Assembly: GCA_030531645.1 (NCBI GenBank)
Contig: JAUNNB010000005.1
Span: 1 to 64,000 of the forward strand
Direction: 5' to 3'
Source: Candidatus Saccharimonadota bacterium
GTDB lineage: Bacteria; Patescibacteriota; Saccharimonadia; Saccharimonadales; Saccharimonadaceae
DNA: 64,000 nt
Positions 34,390 to 44,074 of the stretch are shown piece after piece. Made by a program: the position numbers and the translations under genes. The notes below the pieces were generated by a model. It ran no database searches. It saw only the letters and a list, made by a program, of their open reading frames with translations, and was not told the origin of the DNA. Within the stretch, counting starts at the first letter, position 1. Every line of letters begins with the position of its first letter.

Positions 34390-36189
34390 ATGTCTACCCC
34401 GTTGGAAGAGCATTCGAAAGAAGAGCTCATAGAGATTATTAAATCTCTGAAAAAACAGAAAAAATTCGGACTTGTCTGGGAAGATGAACCAGAGAAAGTG
34501 GCAGAGGAATGCAAAGCAAAACTACCTGTCCTAGAAGAAGCTTCAGAAAAAGAAATTCATTCCGCGCCCAACGAACCGACAAATCTCATTATCGAAGGCG
34601 ACAACTATCACACACTTTCAGCTTTAAATTATACCCACGCAAGAAAAATCGATGTAATCTATATTGACCCTCCATACAATATGGGTGGGGACTGGAGATA
34701 TAACGACCACATAATAAACGAGGAAAATGTCTTTAAGCACTCCTTATGGCTCTCTTTTATGTCTAAGCGACTATCGCTAGCAAAAGGACTTTTATCCAGT
34801 AATGGTATTATTTTTATATCTATAGATGACCACGAATTTGCAACATTAAAATTACTCTGTGATGAAGTTTTTAATAGTTCTAACTATATTAGCTCCTGTT
34901 TCATCCTTGATAACCTTAAAGGTAAAACAAATGATAATTTTATAACATCCGTAGGCCATCAAATCTTAGTCTATGCAAAAAATAAAAATAACTTATCAAA
35001 AAAAGGGTTTGAAAAAATCGAAAACATCTTCGCACAAAAAACAGAGGATAAGTTCTCGTTCGAAGATGAATATGGACTGTACAATAAGATAACTTTTAAG
35101 AAAACTGGTCAATCTAAAAATCGTGAAGATCGTCCTAATATGTTTTATCCGTTACTTGAAAAGAATGGGACACTCTCTATGATTACAGAAGATGAGTATG
35201 TTCACATATATAATTCGATCTCAAAAACTTTCGACGATTCATATTTACATAAACTTGAGTCTAAATATTTATCTCAAGGTTATAAGTTTATACTCCCGTT
35301 AGACTCAAGCGGAAAATATTTACGGTGGACTAGTGGTTACCCTACTTGTAAACAAAAAATACAAGAAGGCGAAGTATTCTTCGAGAATGGAGTATACCAA
35401 AAAACTCGCCCATCAGCATCAGAGATGCTCCAAGTCTACAGCAGTGGAACGCCAAAAAACTTCATGTATAGGCCAGAGTTTTCAACAGGAACCACAAATC
35501 TTAACGAAATCTTCAAAAACGACGGCATATTTCCATATCCTAAACCAGTATCTTTAATAAAACAACTACTGAAATTAACAAACGCTAAAAATTCAACTGT
35601 CCTCGATTTCTTTGCCGGCTCAGGTACCACCGGCCAAGCCGTTCTCGAACTCAACAAAGAGGATGGTGGCCATCGCCAATTCATTCTTTGTACAAATAAC
35701 GAAAATCAAATCGCAGAAGAAGTTACATATCCTCGCATCAAAACCGTAGTCACAGGCATCCGCCCGGATGGATCAAAATATTCAGATGGCACCCCTGCCA
35801 ATGTTCGTTATTTCAAAACAGCCTTTGTAGACAAAGAGCGTTCTACTGATACCACTCGTGAAAAGCTCGTGGAACGCTCAGCAGATATGATTCGAATTCG
35901 CGAGAATGCTTACGAAGAAATCGAATCCGGTTCCATCAATAAATACTACGATTCAAAAGACGCATTTGTCGCTGTGGTTTTCGACCCATTCAGCATTGCA
36001 AGCACATGGGAGGAAATCGAAAAACTAAATACCGACAAGAAACTTGTAAAACTGTATATCTTTTCATACACGCGCGATACATCGGCTTTCACAGATGAGA
36101 TTCCAGAAACGCAATTAAAATGGGAATCCGTCCCAATTCCGGAAAGCATCTTGCAAGTTTATCATCGTTTATTTGAGGAGAAGAAATAA
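34390..36189 (+). CDS. type III restriction-modification DNA methyltransferase (Mod)
   Basis: Methylates adenine N6 and supplies sequence recognition for the complex. The 599-residue protein has catalytic motif IV DPPYN (~93-97) before the SAM-binding motif DFFAGSGTTG (~405), the beta-class order typical of Mod subunits. The region between (~175-395), the target recognition part, is notably more AT-rich and Lys/Asn-rich than either end. The last codon overlaps the res start (TAATG). Confidence 0.94.
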   Translation: MSTPLEEHSKEELIEIIKSLKKQKKFGLVWEDEPEKVAEECKAKLPVLEEASEKEIHSAPNEPTNLIIEGDNYHTLSALNYTHARKIDVIYIDPPYNMGGDWRYNDHIINEENVFKHSLWLSFMSKRLSLAKGLLSSNGIIFISIDDHEFATLKLLCDEVFNSSNYISSCFILDNLKGKTNDNFITSVGHQILVYAKNKNNLSKKGFEKIENIFAQKTEDKFSFEDEYGLYNKITFKKTGQSKNREDRPNMFYPLLEKNGTLSMITEDEYVHIYNSISKTFDDSYLHKLESKYLSQGYKFILPLDSSGKYLRWTSGYPTCKQKIQEGEVFFENGVYQKTRPSASEMLQVYSSGTPKNFMYRPEFSTGTTNLNEIFKNDGIFPYPKPVSLIKQLLKLTNAKNSTVLDFFAGSGTTGQAVLELNKEDGGHRQFILCTNNENQIAEEVTYPRIKTVVTGIRPDGSKYSDGTPANVRYFKTAFVDKERSTDTTREKLVERSADMIRIRENAYEEIESGSINKYYDSKDAFVAVVFDPFSIASTWEEIEKLNTDKKLVKLYIFSYTRDTSAFTDEIPETQLKWESVPIPESILQVYHRLFEEKK

Positions 36190-38561
36190 TGTTAGATCTA
36201 AAAGATTTTCAAGAAGATGCAGTCTCAAAATTAGTTGAGACTATGCGCAAGCAAGTTTCCGCCATCGACTCTGGTGCTATGATTAATCCAAACATCATTT
36301 TCAAGTCGCCTACCGGTTCTGGCAAAACCATCATGATGACCGAAGCCCTTCGCCGCCTACCAGACGAATTTGATTTTAACGACAAATACTTCGTCTACCT
36401 ATGGCTCGCGCCCGTGAAACTCCATGCTCAAAGCTACAAGAAGCTCAAAAAAGAATTACACGATGATATATACAATCTCATCAATATCGACGACGGCCTA
36501 ACTAGCGACCCTCTCGCTCCAAACACACTTCTTTTCTCCAACTGGGAAAAACTCAACTCCACTGCAAAAAAAGATGATCCAGAAAAAGGCCTAAAGGCTG
36601 GCGATTGGACAAATACCGCTGTTCGTCAAGGCGAACAAGCAAACCTCCAAGATATCTTGAACGCCACAAGGGAAAAAGGTGGCAAAATTATCCTGATAGT
36701 CGACGAATGCCACCAAGCGTTCTTTGGCGATAAAAGCCAGAGGTTTGTAGATGAAGTAGTGAAGCCATCACTCATAGTCCAGCTTTCTGCTACGCCAAAA
36801 GAAAAGCCCACCATCGAAGTAAAATACGAAGATGTCGTTGAGAGTGGTCTCATCAAAAATCAAATCATCATCAATAATGACCTCGCAAACTCAAGCACGG
36901 ATGACAAAACTGTTATCGAAAGCCTCATTCTACAATCCCTAAAACAACGCGATGACCTTGCCAAAAAATATGAAGCGATGGGTAAAAATATCAACCCTCT
37001 TCTCCTCATTCAGCTTCCAAATGAAACAGACAACCTATCCGATCTTGACATCAAGTACCGAGATATTATAGAAGAAGTTCTCTTGAACGAGGGAATCAAT
37101 TACGATTATGGAAATATGGCCGTATGGCTTTCTGAAGAAAAACGAAATCTCGAAAATATAGAAGCGCCAGATAATCCGGTCAAGGTTTTATTATTCAAAC
37201 AAGCCATCGCGCTCGGCTGGGACTGCCCACGCGCGCAAGCACTATTAATGCTTCGCGACATCAAATCTGATTCATTCAAAATTCAAACCATTGGGCGCAT
37301 CTTGCGTATGCCTGAGGCTGAGCACTATCTAGATGATACACTCAACACGGCATATGTATTCACCGATTTGGAAAGCATAAAAGTAGATGCAGACGCTAAA
37401 GACCCAATGCGAAATCTCATCAAATATAAAGTATCTCGCATCAACCCGGTCTTTAATAGCGACCTAATCACGCTACCAGACAGCATCTTTCTAACTCGTG
37501 TCGATTATGGCGATTTAAAGGCGGATTTTCACGATATTCTGGAGAATGTTTTAGAGCAAGCATTTGGTCTTGACGAATCCGACGATGAAAAAACTTGCTA
37601 CGAGAAAATCGATGAGAAGCTAGAAGTCTACGACGAAGAGCTCACGACTGTCCTGCTCTCAGATGAAGTCCTCGAGAATATCGACGAAGCCGCCAAGCAA
37701 GATTTCTTCGCCGAAGGAGATATCGTTAAACGCAAACTAGACGATGCAATGGTTGAAAATGTCTTTAATGCAGAACTTCGCGAAGATATCAAGCCATTCA
37801 AAAACTTCGCTAGGTCTAGAAGTATTGTATATGGAAGCCTTAAAAATGTTTTTCGTCGCGGTGGCTTTAGCGATTTCGACATTCAAAGAATCTTCGCTTG
37901 TTCTAAGCTCAACAAAGACTTCCTTAGGGAGTGCTTTGAAATCGCAATTGATCAATATAGTCATATCAATCAACAAGATTTGAAAAAGCGCCGCGACCGC
38001 GAAGGAAAAGTATTTGACTTTACGATTCCGGAAAGAGATGAGTTTTCAGACAACTCAGAATCAATTACAACCATCCGCAATGTTTATGTTGATTACTACC
38101 GTAGCAAGAATGCTCCGACCACTACCGAAGTTCCATTCGAAGAATATTTGGATCATAGCCATGGCGTCTCATGGTGGTATAAGAATGGCGATAAGGGCGA
38201 AAAATACTTCGCCGTAGAGTATTGGGAGCTAGACGAAAAGGCTTTGAGCCATCGTGCAGCCTTCTACCCAGATTACATTGTCAAATTTAAAGATGGGACG
38301 ACTGGCGTCTTCGACACCAAATCCGGTTTTACATCCGAAAACAAGAATGCCAAACAAAAAGCAAATGCCTTGCAAGATTATCTACGCAAACATGCTGATT
38401 TATGTCTTTGGGGTGGCATCGTAAGGCCAGCAAAAAATAATACTGGATGGGAAATTCAAGCAGACTATCTCAATAATCAAATAGCTAGAAGCGACCACGC
38501 TAACCTGCCAGATTTCGATTACTCAGATGAAAATTGGGTGTCATTCGAAATTCCAGCATAA
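36189..38561 (+). CDS. type III restriction endonuclease subunit (Res)
   Basis: Translocating and cutting subunit, 790 residues. SF2 helicase motifs are SPTGSGKT (39-46), DECH (about 172-175), LSATPKEK and QTIGRILRMP. The C-terminal PD-(D/E)XK nuclease is seen as PDYIVKFKDGTTGVFDTKSG. All key motifs are intact, so the system is probably functional. It overlaps mod by one base and ends beside the tRNA-Glu terminator. Confidence 0.95.
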   Translation: MLDLKDFQEDAVSKLVETMRKQVSAIDSGAMINPNIIFKSPTGSGKTIMMTEALRRLPDEFDFNDKYFVYLWLAPVKLHAQSYKKLKKELHDDIYNLINIDDGLTSDPLAPNTLLFSNWEKLNSTAKKDDPEKGLKAGDWTNTAVRQGEQANLQDILNATREKGGKIILIVDECHQAFFGDKSQRFVDEVVKPSLIVQLSATPKEKPTIEVKYEDVVESGLIKNQIIINNDLANSSTDDKTVIESLILQSLKQRDDLAKKYEAMGKNINPLLLIQLPNETDNLSDLDIKYRDIIEEVLLNEGINYDYGNMAVWLSEEKRNLENIEAPDNPVKVLLFKQAIALGWDCPRAQALLMLRDIKSDSFKIQTIGRILRMPEAEHYLDDTLNTAYVFTDLESIKVDADAKDPMRNLIKYKVSRINPVFNSDLITLPDSIFLTRVDYGDLKADFHDILENVLEQAFGLDESDDEKTCYEKIDEKLEVYDEELTTVLLSDEVLENIDEAAKQDFFAEGDIVKRKLDDAMVENVFNAELREDIKPFKNFARSRSIVYGSLKNVFRRGGFSDFDIQRIFACSKLNKDFLRECFEIAIDQYSHINQQDLKKRRDREGKVFDFTIPERDEFSDNSESITTIRNVYVDYYRSKNAPTTTEVPFEEYLDHSHGVSWWYKNGDKGEKYFAVEYWELDEKALSHRAAFYPDYIVKFKDGTTGVFDTKSGFTSENKNAKQKANALQDYLRKHADLCLWGGIVRPAKNNTGWEIQADYLNNQIARSDHANLPDFDYSDENWVSFEIPA

Positions 38562-38585
38562 ATAAAAATAAGCCCCAAAGGCTTA
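38562..38585 (-). terminator. terminator of tRNA-Glu
   Basis: On the minus strand AAGCC..GGCTT is followed by an ATTTTTATTT tract, just past the tRNA 3' end. Confidence 0.78.
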
Positions 38586-38591
38586 TCGTAG

Positions 38592-38666
38592 TGGTGATCT
38601 CTGCGGGAGTCGAACCCGCGTTGACGGGATGAAAACCCGTTGTACTAACCGTTATACTAAGAGACC
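38592..38666 (-). tRNA. tRNA-Glu(TTC)
   Basis: Acceptor GGTCTCT/AGAGATC, anticodon stem ACGGG/CCCGT with loop TTTTCAT (anticodon TTC), T arm GCGGG-TTCGACT-CCCGC, discriminator A and encoded CCA (38592-38594). Confidence 0.95.
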
Positions 38667-38779
38667 GCCAAATTGCTCCCCCTGCCCATATATATTATCA
38701 TACATTCTTTAAAAAAGCAAATAAATGGGCGGACCTTTCACAGTCCGCCCGTAAAACTAGTAGAAAGCCAAAAGATAAA

Positions 38780-39076
38780 TCATGCAGTAAGTGTGCCCGT
38801 CATCGAGTCAGTATCATAGAAGATCTTAACCTTATCAGTTTTACAGCTAAAGCTGCTCGCAGCCAGAGGTGTTGCCACCAAATTAAACTTTGAGCCGCTC
38901 TCATCCTCATACTCCAAGGACTCCAAACGAACAAGAAGTCTTGTCCCGTCCTCTATTCCGAATGATTCGTTATAGTACTGATGCGGATGATGTGCAAACT
39001 GCAGCGCCTTAAACAATGCCTCTCTTATTGGTCCGTCTACAATTTTAAAAGTGCTATTATTCATAGGTTTACCCAC
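38780..39076 (-). CDS. small cytosolic protein, unknown function
   Basis: A 98-residue protein without signal or membrane segment (MGKPMNNSTFKIVDG...). No family is recognised. The GTG start at 39076 has a GGGAGG site 9 nt upstream; ATG 39064 (M5) is the alternative. TGCTATAAT on the minus strand near 39130 gives a leader of about 45 nt. Confidence 0.6.
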   Translation of the reverse strand: MGKPMNNSTFKIVDGPIREALFKALQFAHHPHQYYNESFGIEDGTRLLVRLESLEYEDESGSKFNLVATPLAASSFSCKTDKVKIFYDTDSMTGTLTA

Positions 39077-39277
39077 GATTTAAAGCCTCCCGGCTATTGA
39101 TTTTATTACCTCACGGTATACTTCTATTATAGCACAAAACATCAAAAAAGTCAATAGAAAATAACATATTTAAACATAAGCATTATAATTTGAAAAGAAA
39201 AACACAATTTTTTGTTGCATTTGTAAAAAATGTGGTAAAATAGAATAGAAAGCGACGAATTTTCCAGATGAATTCAG

Positions 39278-39306
39278 TTGACATTAGCACATAACTATGA
39301 TATAAT
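39278..39306 (+). promoter_or_regulatory. consensus sigma70 promoter of the sigma4-HARE gene
   Basis: TTGACA (39278-39283), exactly 17 bp, TATAAT (39301-39306): a perfect consensus. The transcript has a ~47-nt leader with GGGGTGGAG and AAAGGG before the ATG. Upstream 39077-39277 is AT-rich with no gene. Confidence 0.85.
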
Positions 39307-39359
39307 TATCATAATTTACAATATCAATGAGGGGTGGAGAAAGGGATTTTTAAGCCAAA

Positions 39360-40388
39360 ATGGATAAAAATACGGACATTATCACAAAAGCGATAGAAGG
39401 AAGTCTCAAGATCATCGAGCAAGAGCGCGAGAAAGAGATTATTATTCGTCGCTTTGGTCTCAATGGCCCAAAAGAAACTCTCGAACAGATTGGAGAAATG
39501 TTAAACATTACTCGTGAGCGTGTCCGTCAGTTAGAGAAAGCTATTCTTATCCGTTTGCGTATTGCTGCTGAAGAGTCCCAAATCCCAGAACTCAATGCTG
39601 CTGAAAAAATCTTAATTCGTAATCTTACAGAGGAAGGTCGTGTCGCTCGCGTTACCACCCTCGCCGAAAAAGTCTACGGACACAATCCATCACAAACCGA
39701 AACTTCTAGCATCAGTTTTATTGGTGCTATTTCTGCCCATCTCACCTCTGTTGAGGAGAACGATCGCTATGCTTCAGCGCTCGGTATTTCCGACTATGGA
39801 GATGAAAAGGGAATTAAAGCCAAGATTGATGAAATCGTTGCCGTAATCAAGAAAAAAGGTTCACCAATGTCACTTGATGAACTTGACGAAAAGCTTGATT
39901 ATGAGCACCCAGACCACATTCGTGCCGTTGCGTCTATATCTAAACTACTTTCACATCTCGGCGACAAATGGGGCCTTGCTAAATGGCCTACAGTTAATCC
40001 AAAGAATATTCGCGACAAGATTTATGTCGTATTGCAGACCGCTCAAGAGCCAATGCACTTCACTGACATCGCAGAATCTATCAAGAAATCTGATTTCCGC
40101 CGCAAGAATGTCACTCTTCAGGCTATTCACAACGAACTTATCAAAGATTCACGCTTTGTTCTCATTGGTCGTGGCATCTATGCACTAGATTCCTGGGGCT
40201 ACAAGAAGGGAACTGTCAGCGAAATCATTACCGATGTCCTCAAAGAAGCTGGCGAACCACTCACCCGCGAAGAGATCGTCAAACGCGTCCTCAAAGTCCG
40301 CAAAGTCAAAGAGACAACCATTCTCTTGAATCTTCAAAATAAAAATACCTACGAAAAAGTAGATAAAAACCTCTACAAATTAGCATAA
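39360..40388 (+). CDS. sigma-70 region 4 plus HARE-HTH transcription regulator
   Basis: A 342-residue protein. Residues ~1-70 are a sigma70 region 4 helix-turn-helix (IIIRRFGLNG...LEQIGEMLNITRERVRQLEKAI). Residues ~205-270 fit a HARE-HTH domain (MHFTDIAESIKK...VTLQAIHNELIKDSRFVLIGRGIYAL), as in the delta subunit of RNA polymerase, and ~275-340 look like another winged helix. There is no sigma region 2, so it cannot melt promoters alone and probably modulates RNA polymerase. It has the strongest protein-gene promoter in the window. Confidence 0.85.
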   Translation: MDKNTDIITKAIEGSLKIIEQEREKEIIIRRFGLNGPKETLEQIGEMLNITRERVRQLEKAILIRLRIAAEESQIPELNAAEKILIRNLTEEGRVARVTTLAEKVYGHNPSQTETSSISFIGAISAHLTSVEENDRYASALGISDYGDEKGIKAKIDEIVAVIKKKGSPMSLDELDEKLDYEHPDHIRAVASISKLLSHLGDKWGLAKWPTVNPKNIRDKIYVVLQTAQEPMHFTDIAESIKKSDFRRKNVTLQAIHNELIKDSRFVLIGRGIYALDSWGYKKGTVSEIITDVLKEAGEPLTREEIVKRVLKVRKVKETTILLNLQNKNTYEKVDKNLYKLA

Positions 40389-40408
40389 ACATGCTATAAT
40401 ACTTACAT

Positions 40409-43399
40409 ATGGGCAACATCTTACATTTTCTTTTGATGCCAATAGTTTGGATACCTATAGTTGCGATACTTGCCTTTTTGACATACCGAAATTACAAAAA
40501 GATTAATCGCCTGAAGGTGCTGAATGTTGATTCAGTGCTTTTGCGTCTCGAAATTCCTCGCACTAACGACAAAAAAGAGCTTGCCGCAGAACAGATGTTC
40601 GCATCGCTTCACGGTATCTTGCGCGACGCCCGCGATCTCCGCGCCAATGGCGGAGTTCAGGAACATCTCAGCTTCGAAATCGCCTCTCACGGCGGCCAAA
40701 TTCAATTCTATGTTTGGGTTCCAAAAGAACTCCAAAACTTTGTCGAAGGTCAGATTTATGCCCAATATCCTACCGTCCAGATTCATGTTTGCGACAGTGA
40801 TTATGTCGACAACCGCAAAAACCACACGGTCACTCTCGCTACCGAGCTCGGACTAACTATGCCAGAGCCACTTCCTATTAAGACTTTCACAGATTTCGAA
40901 GTTGACCCGCTCGCAGGTATCACCGGCACCTTAGCCAAGCTCGACCCAGACCATTCCGAAGAACTTTGGATTCAAATTCTCACTCGCCCAGTTGCCGATT
41001 CATGGCATCAAGACAGCGACAAATGGATTGCCCGCATCAAGTCAGGGAAGAAGTCGATTAATCTTTTCGGTATCGATTGGACTTGGCTCATAACTAGCAT
41101 TGGCGCCCTCTGGACCCCACCTACCGGCGGCACAACTTCCGAAGTGAAAGTTGAACTTTCTGAACGCGCTAAATCTCAAGTTTCCGCAGCCGAAGAAAAG
41201 GCCACCAAACTTGGCTATCAGGTAAAAATCCGCCTCGCCTATCTCGGCGATGATTCCATCAACGCCAAATTAAATATGCAGGCCCTCGTTGGTACCTTCA
41301 AACAATACAACTCTACATCTCTAAACGGTTTCCAACAAATCGCATCCAGCACCGACCCTAAAGGTTTGGACTCCTACAAAGCTCGCCAGTTCTCTGATAG
41401 TGGCTTCATCCTCAATATCTCTGAGCTCGCTTCGGTTTATCACCTTCCACATACTTCCGTGGAGACTCCTAACATTGTTTGGGCCACATCCAAAACCGCT
41501 GAACCGCCAGCCAAACTTCCTCTCATTACCGGCACATCTAACGATATGAATATTTCCGCCTTTGGTCTCACTAACTTCCGCGGCATCAACCACCAATTCG
41601 GCATGCTCCGTCGCGACCGTTCTCGCCATGTTTATATCATCGGTCAGACCGGCGCAGGTAAATCCGGCTTGCTCGAGCTCTTTGCACTGAGCGACACCTT
41701 CTATAATCAAGGCTACTGTATTATTGATCCACACGGCGATTTCGCCATCGACAACCTCCGCTTTGTTCCAAAAAGCCGTATCGAGGATGTTGTCTATTTC
41801 AACCCAGCCGACACTCAATACCCAGTAGCATTCAACCCTCTTGAGCTCTCCGATGCCACACGCAAACCAAATGTCTGTTCCGAGGTTATCGGTGTTTTGA
41901 AGCGTATGTTCGGCGATTCTTGGGGTCCGCGCCTTGAGCACATCTTGCGCTACACCCTTCTCGCTCTCCTCGACCGTCCAGAAACCACCCTCCTCGACAT
42001 CTCCCGCATGCTCACAGATAAAGATTTCCGCAAAGAGACCCTAGATTACTGTACCGATGTTACCGTTCTTCAGTTCTGGAAACACGAGTTTGGCCAATGG
42101 AACGAAAAACAGGTCAACGAGTCTATCGCCCCAGTTTTGAATAAGGTCGGTGCCTTCACCGCCAACCCAATCATCCGTAATATTATCGGCCAACCACATT
42201 CCTCATTCAATGTCCGTAAGATTATGGATGAGGGAAAGATACTTGTCGTGAACCTTTCCAAAGGTCTAATCGGCGAAGACAACGCCGGTATCCTTGGCGC
42301 CTTCCTCGTTACAAAAATTCAGCTCGCCGCCATGAGCCGTTCTGATATTCCTAATGTCGAAGATCGCCGCCCGTTCTATCTCTATGTCGATGAGTTCCAA
42401 AACTTCGCTACCGATTCCTTTGCCGTGATTCTTTCCGAGGCTCGTAAATACGGCCTCAATCTCACCGTCGCCAACCAGTATATCGCCCAGATGACAGACC
42501 AAGTCCGCGACGCCGTCTTTGGTAACGTCGGTACCACTATTTCCTTCCGTGTCTCTGCTGATGATGCTCCTATTCTTTCCAAGCAATTCGAGCCAACCTT
42601 CGAGGCAGCAGACCTCTTACAGATGAACAACCGCAACTTCGTTATCTCTATGATTATCGCCGGTGAAAAGGTCCCAGCCTTCTCGGCCACCTCTCTTAAC
42701 ATCCCAGAAACTCCAGAAGACAACTTCGAAGCCATCGTTGCATCATCTCGCGCCAAGTATTCTCGCAACCGTGCCGATGTCGAAAATGAAATCCGCGAAA
42801 CCATCGAGCAAAGCGAAAAATACAAAAAGGAACTCTCGGACTCCGGCAGGGAAGCAGGCGAAGCAGGGAATGATCCGTTCGCAAATTCCAGCTGGGGCTC
42901 TAATTATGGTTCCCGCTCCAATAATCCTGCCGTCACTGGACCGAAGCCAACCTTCATTGTTGCACAGACCAAGAAATCTGCTCCTTCCCCTGCTCCAAAA
43001 GCTCCTACAAGCGCTCCAGAGGCCCCAGAAGCCCCTTCTGAACCCGAAGAGCCATCAATATCCACTCCAGCCGAAGAAGCCCCTGAAGAGGTTCTACGCG
43101 TCTCTCATGCTAAATCTACCCCTGTTACAACAGAGGTGGCGTCCTCCCCTGCCCCAACCCCTGTTGCCACCCCTGTTACAGAACCACAGGGAATCACTAT
43201 TTCCAGCAAAAAGGACTTTAGGAAGATTAGCCCAAATACCGTCGAAGGTAAATCGTCTGGCAAGACTCTAAAGGATCTCGGCTCACTCGTCGACAAATCT
43301 CAACTCGCAAATTCATCTGAAAATTCCTCGGATAAAAAATCCAAACGAGGGAAACGTCGCTACAAAAAATATCGCGGCAAGAAAAATAAAGAGGTCTAA
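40409..43399 (+). CDS. TraG/VirD4-like DNA-transfer ATPase with Pro/Ala-rich tail
   Basis: A 996-residue membrane ATPase: N-terminal transmembrane helix (~4-26), a large DUF-type N domain, Walker A GQTGAGKS (~412-419), Walker B YVDEFQNFATD (~659) and the RVSADDAPILSKQF end typical of TraG/TraD-like coupling proteins. From ~840 on it is low-complexity P/A/E/S then basic (KRGKRRYKKYRGKKNKE), probably unstructured. Such proteins move DNA or protein through type IV secretion-like machines. TATAAT ends 8 nt before the ATG. The tail's Thr-Pro-Val repeats are written with the ACCCCTGTT motif that continues downstream. Confidence 0.88.
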   Translation: MGNILHFLLMPIVWIPIVAILAFLTYRNYKKINRLKVLNVDSVLLRLEIPRTNDKKELAAEQMFASLHGILRDARDLRANGGVQEHLSFEIASHGGQIQFYVWVPKELQNFVEGQIYAQYPTVQIHVCDSDYVDNRKNHTVTLATELGLTMPEPLPIKTFTDFEVDPLAGITGTLAKLDPDHSEELWIQILTRPVADSWHQDSDKWIARIKSGKKSINLFGIDWTWLITSIGALWTPPTGGTTSEVKVELSERAKSQVSAAEEKATKLGYQVKIRLAYLGDDSINAKLNMQALVGTFKQYNSTSLNGFQQIASSTDPKGLDSYKARQFSDSGFILNISELASVYHLPHTSVETPNIVWATSKTAEPPAKLPLITGTSNDMNISAFGLTNFRGINHQFGMLRRDRSRHVYIIGQTGAGKSGLLELFALSDTFYNQGYCIIDPHGDFAIDNLRFVPKSRIEDVVYFNPADTQYPVAFNPLELSDATRKPNVCSEVIGVLKRMFGDSWGPRLEHILRYTLLALLDRPETTLLDISRMLTDKDFRKETLDYCTDVTVLQFWKHEFGQWNEKQVNESIAPVLNKVGAFTANPIIRNIIGQPHSSFNVRKIMDEGKILVVNLSKGLIGEDNAGILGAFLVTKIQLAAMSRSDIPNVEDRRPFYLYVDEFQNFATDSFAVILSEARKYGLNLTVANQYIAQMTDQVRDAVFGNVGTTISFRVSADDAPILSKQFEPTFEAADLLQMNNRNFVISMIIAGEKVPAFSATSLNIPETPEDNFEAIVASSRAKYSRNRADVENEIRETIEQSEKYKKELSDSGREAGEAGNDPFANSSWGSNYGSRSNNPAVTGPKPTFIVAQTKKSAPSPAPKAPTSAPEAPEAPSEPEEPSISTPAEEAPEEVLRVSHAKSTPVTTEVASSPAPTPVATPVTEPQGITISSKKDFRKISPNTVEGKSSGKTLKDLGSLVDKSQLANSSENSSDKKSKRGKRRYKKYRGKKNKEV

Positions 43400-43422
43400 A
43401 GGGAAGTAGGGGCCTCTTTTTT
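43391..43422 (+). terminator. terminator after the TraG-like gene
   Basis: GAGGTC..GGCCTC stem (one G.T pair) followed by TTTTTT; the stem begins inside the last codons of the gene. Confidence 0.6.
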
Positions 43423-43436
43423 GAGGTCTAGTGCTT

Positions 43437-43530
43437 CCCCACCCCTGTTATCCCCTATTCTGACCCCTGTTAATACCCTGTTTCACCCCTGTTGCAACAC
43501 CTATCGACCCCTGTTCTACCCCTGTTAGAC
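43437..43530 (-). repeat. cluster of AACAGGGGT direct repeats (G-rich minus strand)
   Basis: Read on the minus strand, AACAGGGGT or a one-base variant occurs about six times in under 100 bp, giving at least six runs of three to four G with mostly 6-8 nt between them. Further copies lie at about 43118, 43167, 43178, 43801, 44099, 44169 and 44290. The motif is not seen elsewhere in the window. Confidence 0.8.
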
Positions 43531-43879
43531 CTATATGAGGCCTCAGAAGCCCCTAGAACGGCCATTTGGATCATAGACGGTAAATTAACCATAAGCATCA
43601 TTAGAACGCAAAATAGGCCCCACAGCGCGGGAATTAAACACAAACTCGCACAAACCACCAACCGCCAGCCAAAAATCCAGGCCGAACCCACACATCAACA
43701 ATCGACTTCTTTCTACACACTCAATGTCGCACAATAACTATTTTACGACATAAGAGTCTAATAAAATAGACGGTTAAGTTATCGTGGTAAATATCCAATT
43801 AACAGGGGAAATACGCCTATTTCTGCTCAGCTATCTCTCCGCGGAGCATTTTCAATAAGCCCCAATGTAAACTGCGCAA
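43531..43879. other. gene-free stretch
   Basis: No convincing gene or RNA is seen. It contains one AACAGGGG at 43801 and a weak TAAAAT near 43765. Confidence 0.5.
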
Positions 43880-44074
43880 ATGGTGTTTAGAAAGTCTTCA
43901 GACACAATAAAGATTCGAACCCAATTCCAAACGAATCAGCTAGTAAAAGTCAGCGGTACTGAAATACCAGAACTTTTACGATCGGCGCTAGCCGAAGCTG
44001 AGGCGTTTGGAATCTGGCGTGAGAATCCTGTGTCAGAAGGCATTCTAGGCACCTTTTTATGCGTGAAAACGTGA
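43880..44074 (+). CDS. doubtful 64-aa ORF
   Basis: MVFRKSSDTIKIRTQ... to FLCVKT. No Shine-Dalgarno or near -10 box and no family recognised. The composition is protein-like (SGTEIPELLRSALAEAEAFG), so it may be a small gene or a remnant. It ends inside a GCGTGAAA/TTTCACGC hairpin (about 44060-44093). Confidence 0.3.
   Translation: MVFRKSSDTIKIRTQFQTNQLVKVSGTEIPELLRSALAEAEAFGIWRENPVSEGILGTFLCVKT

Noticed and set aside
41321-41941. 206-aa minus-strand frame opposite the TraG-like gene
   Set aside because: Lies over the Walker A region of a recognisable ATPase; a by-product of its codon use.
42663-43271. 202-aa plus-strand Pro/Ser-rich frame inside the TraG-like gene
   Set aside because: An out-of-frame reading of the repetitive Pro/Ala tail; no start signals.
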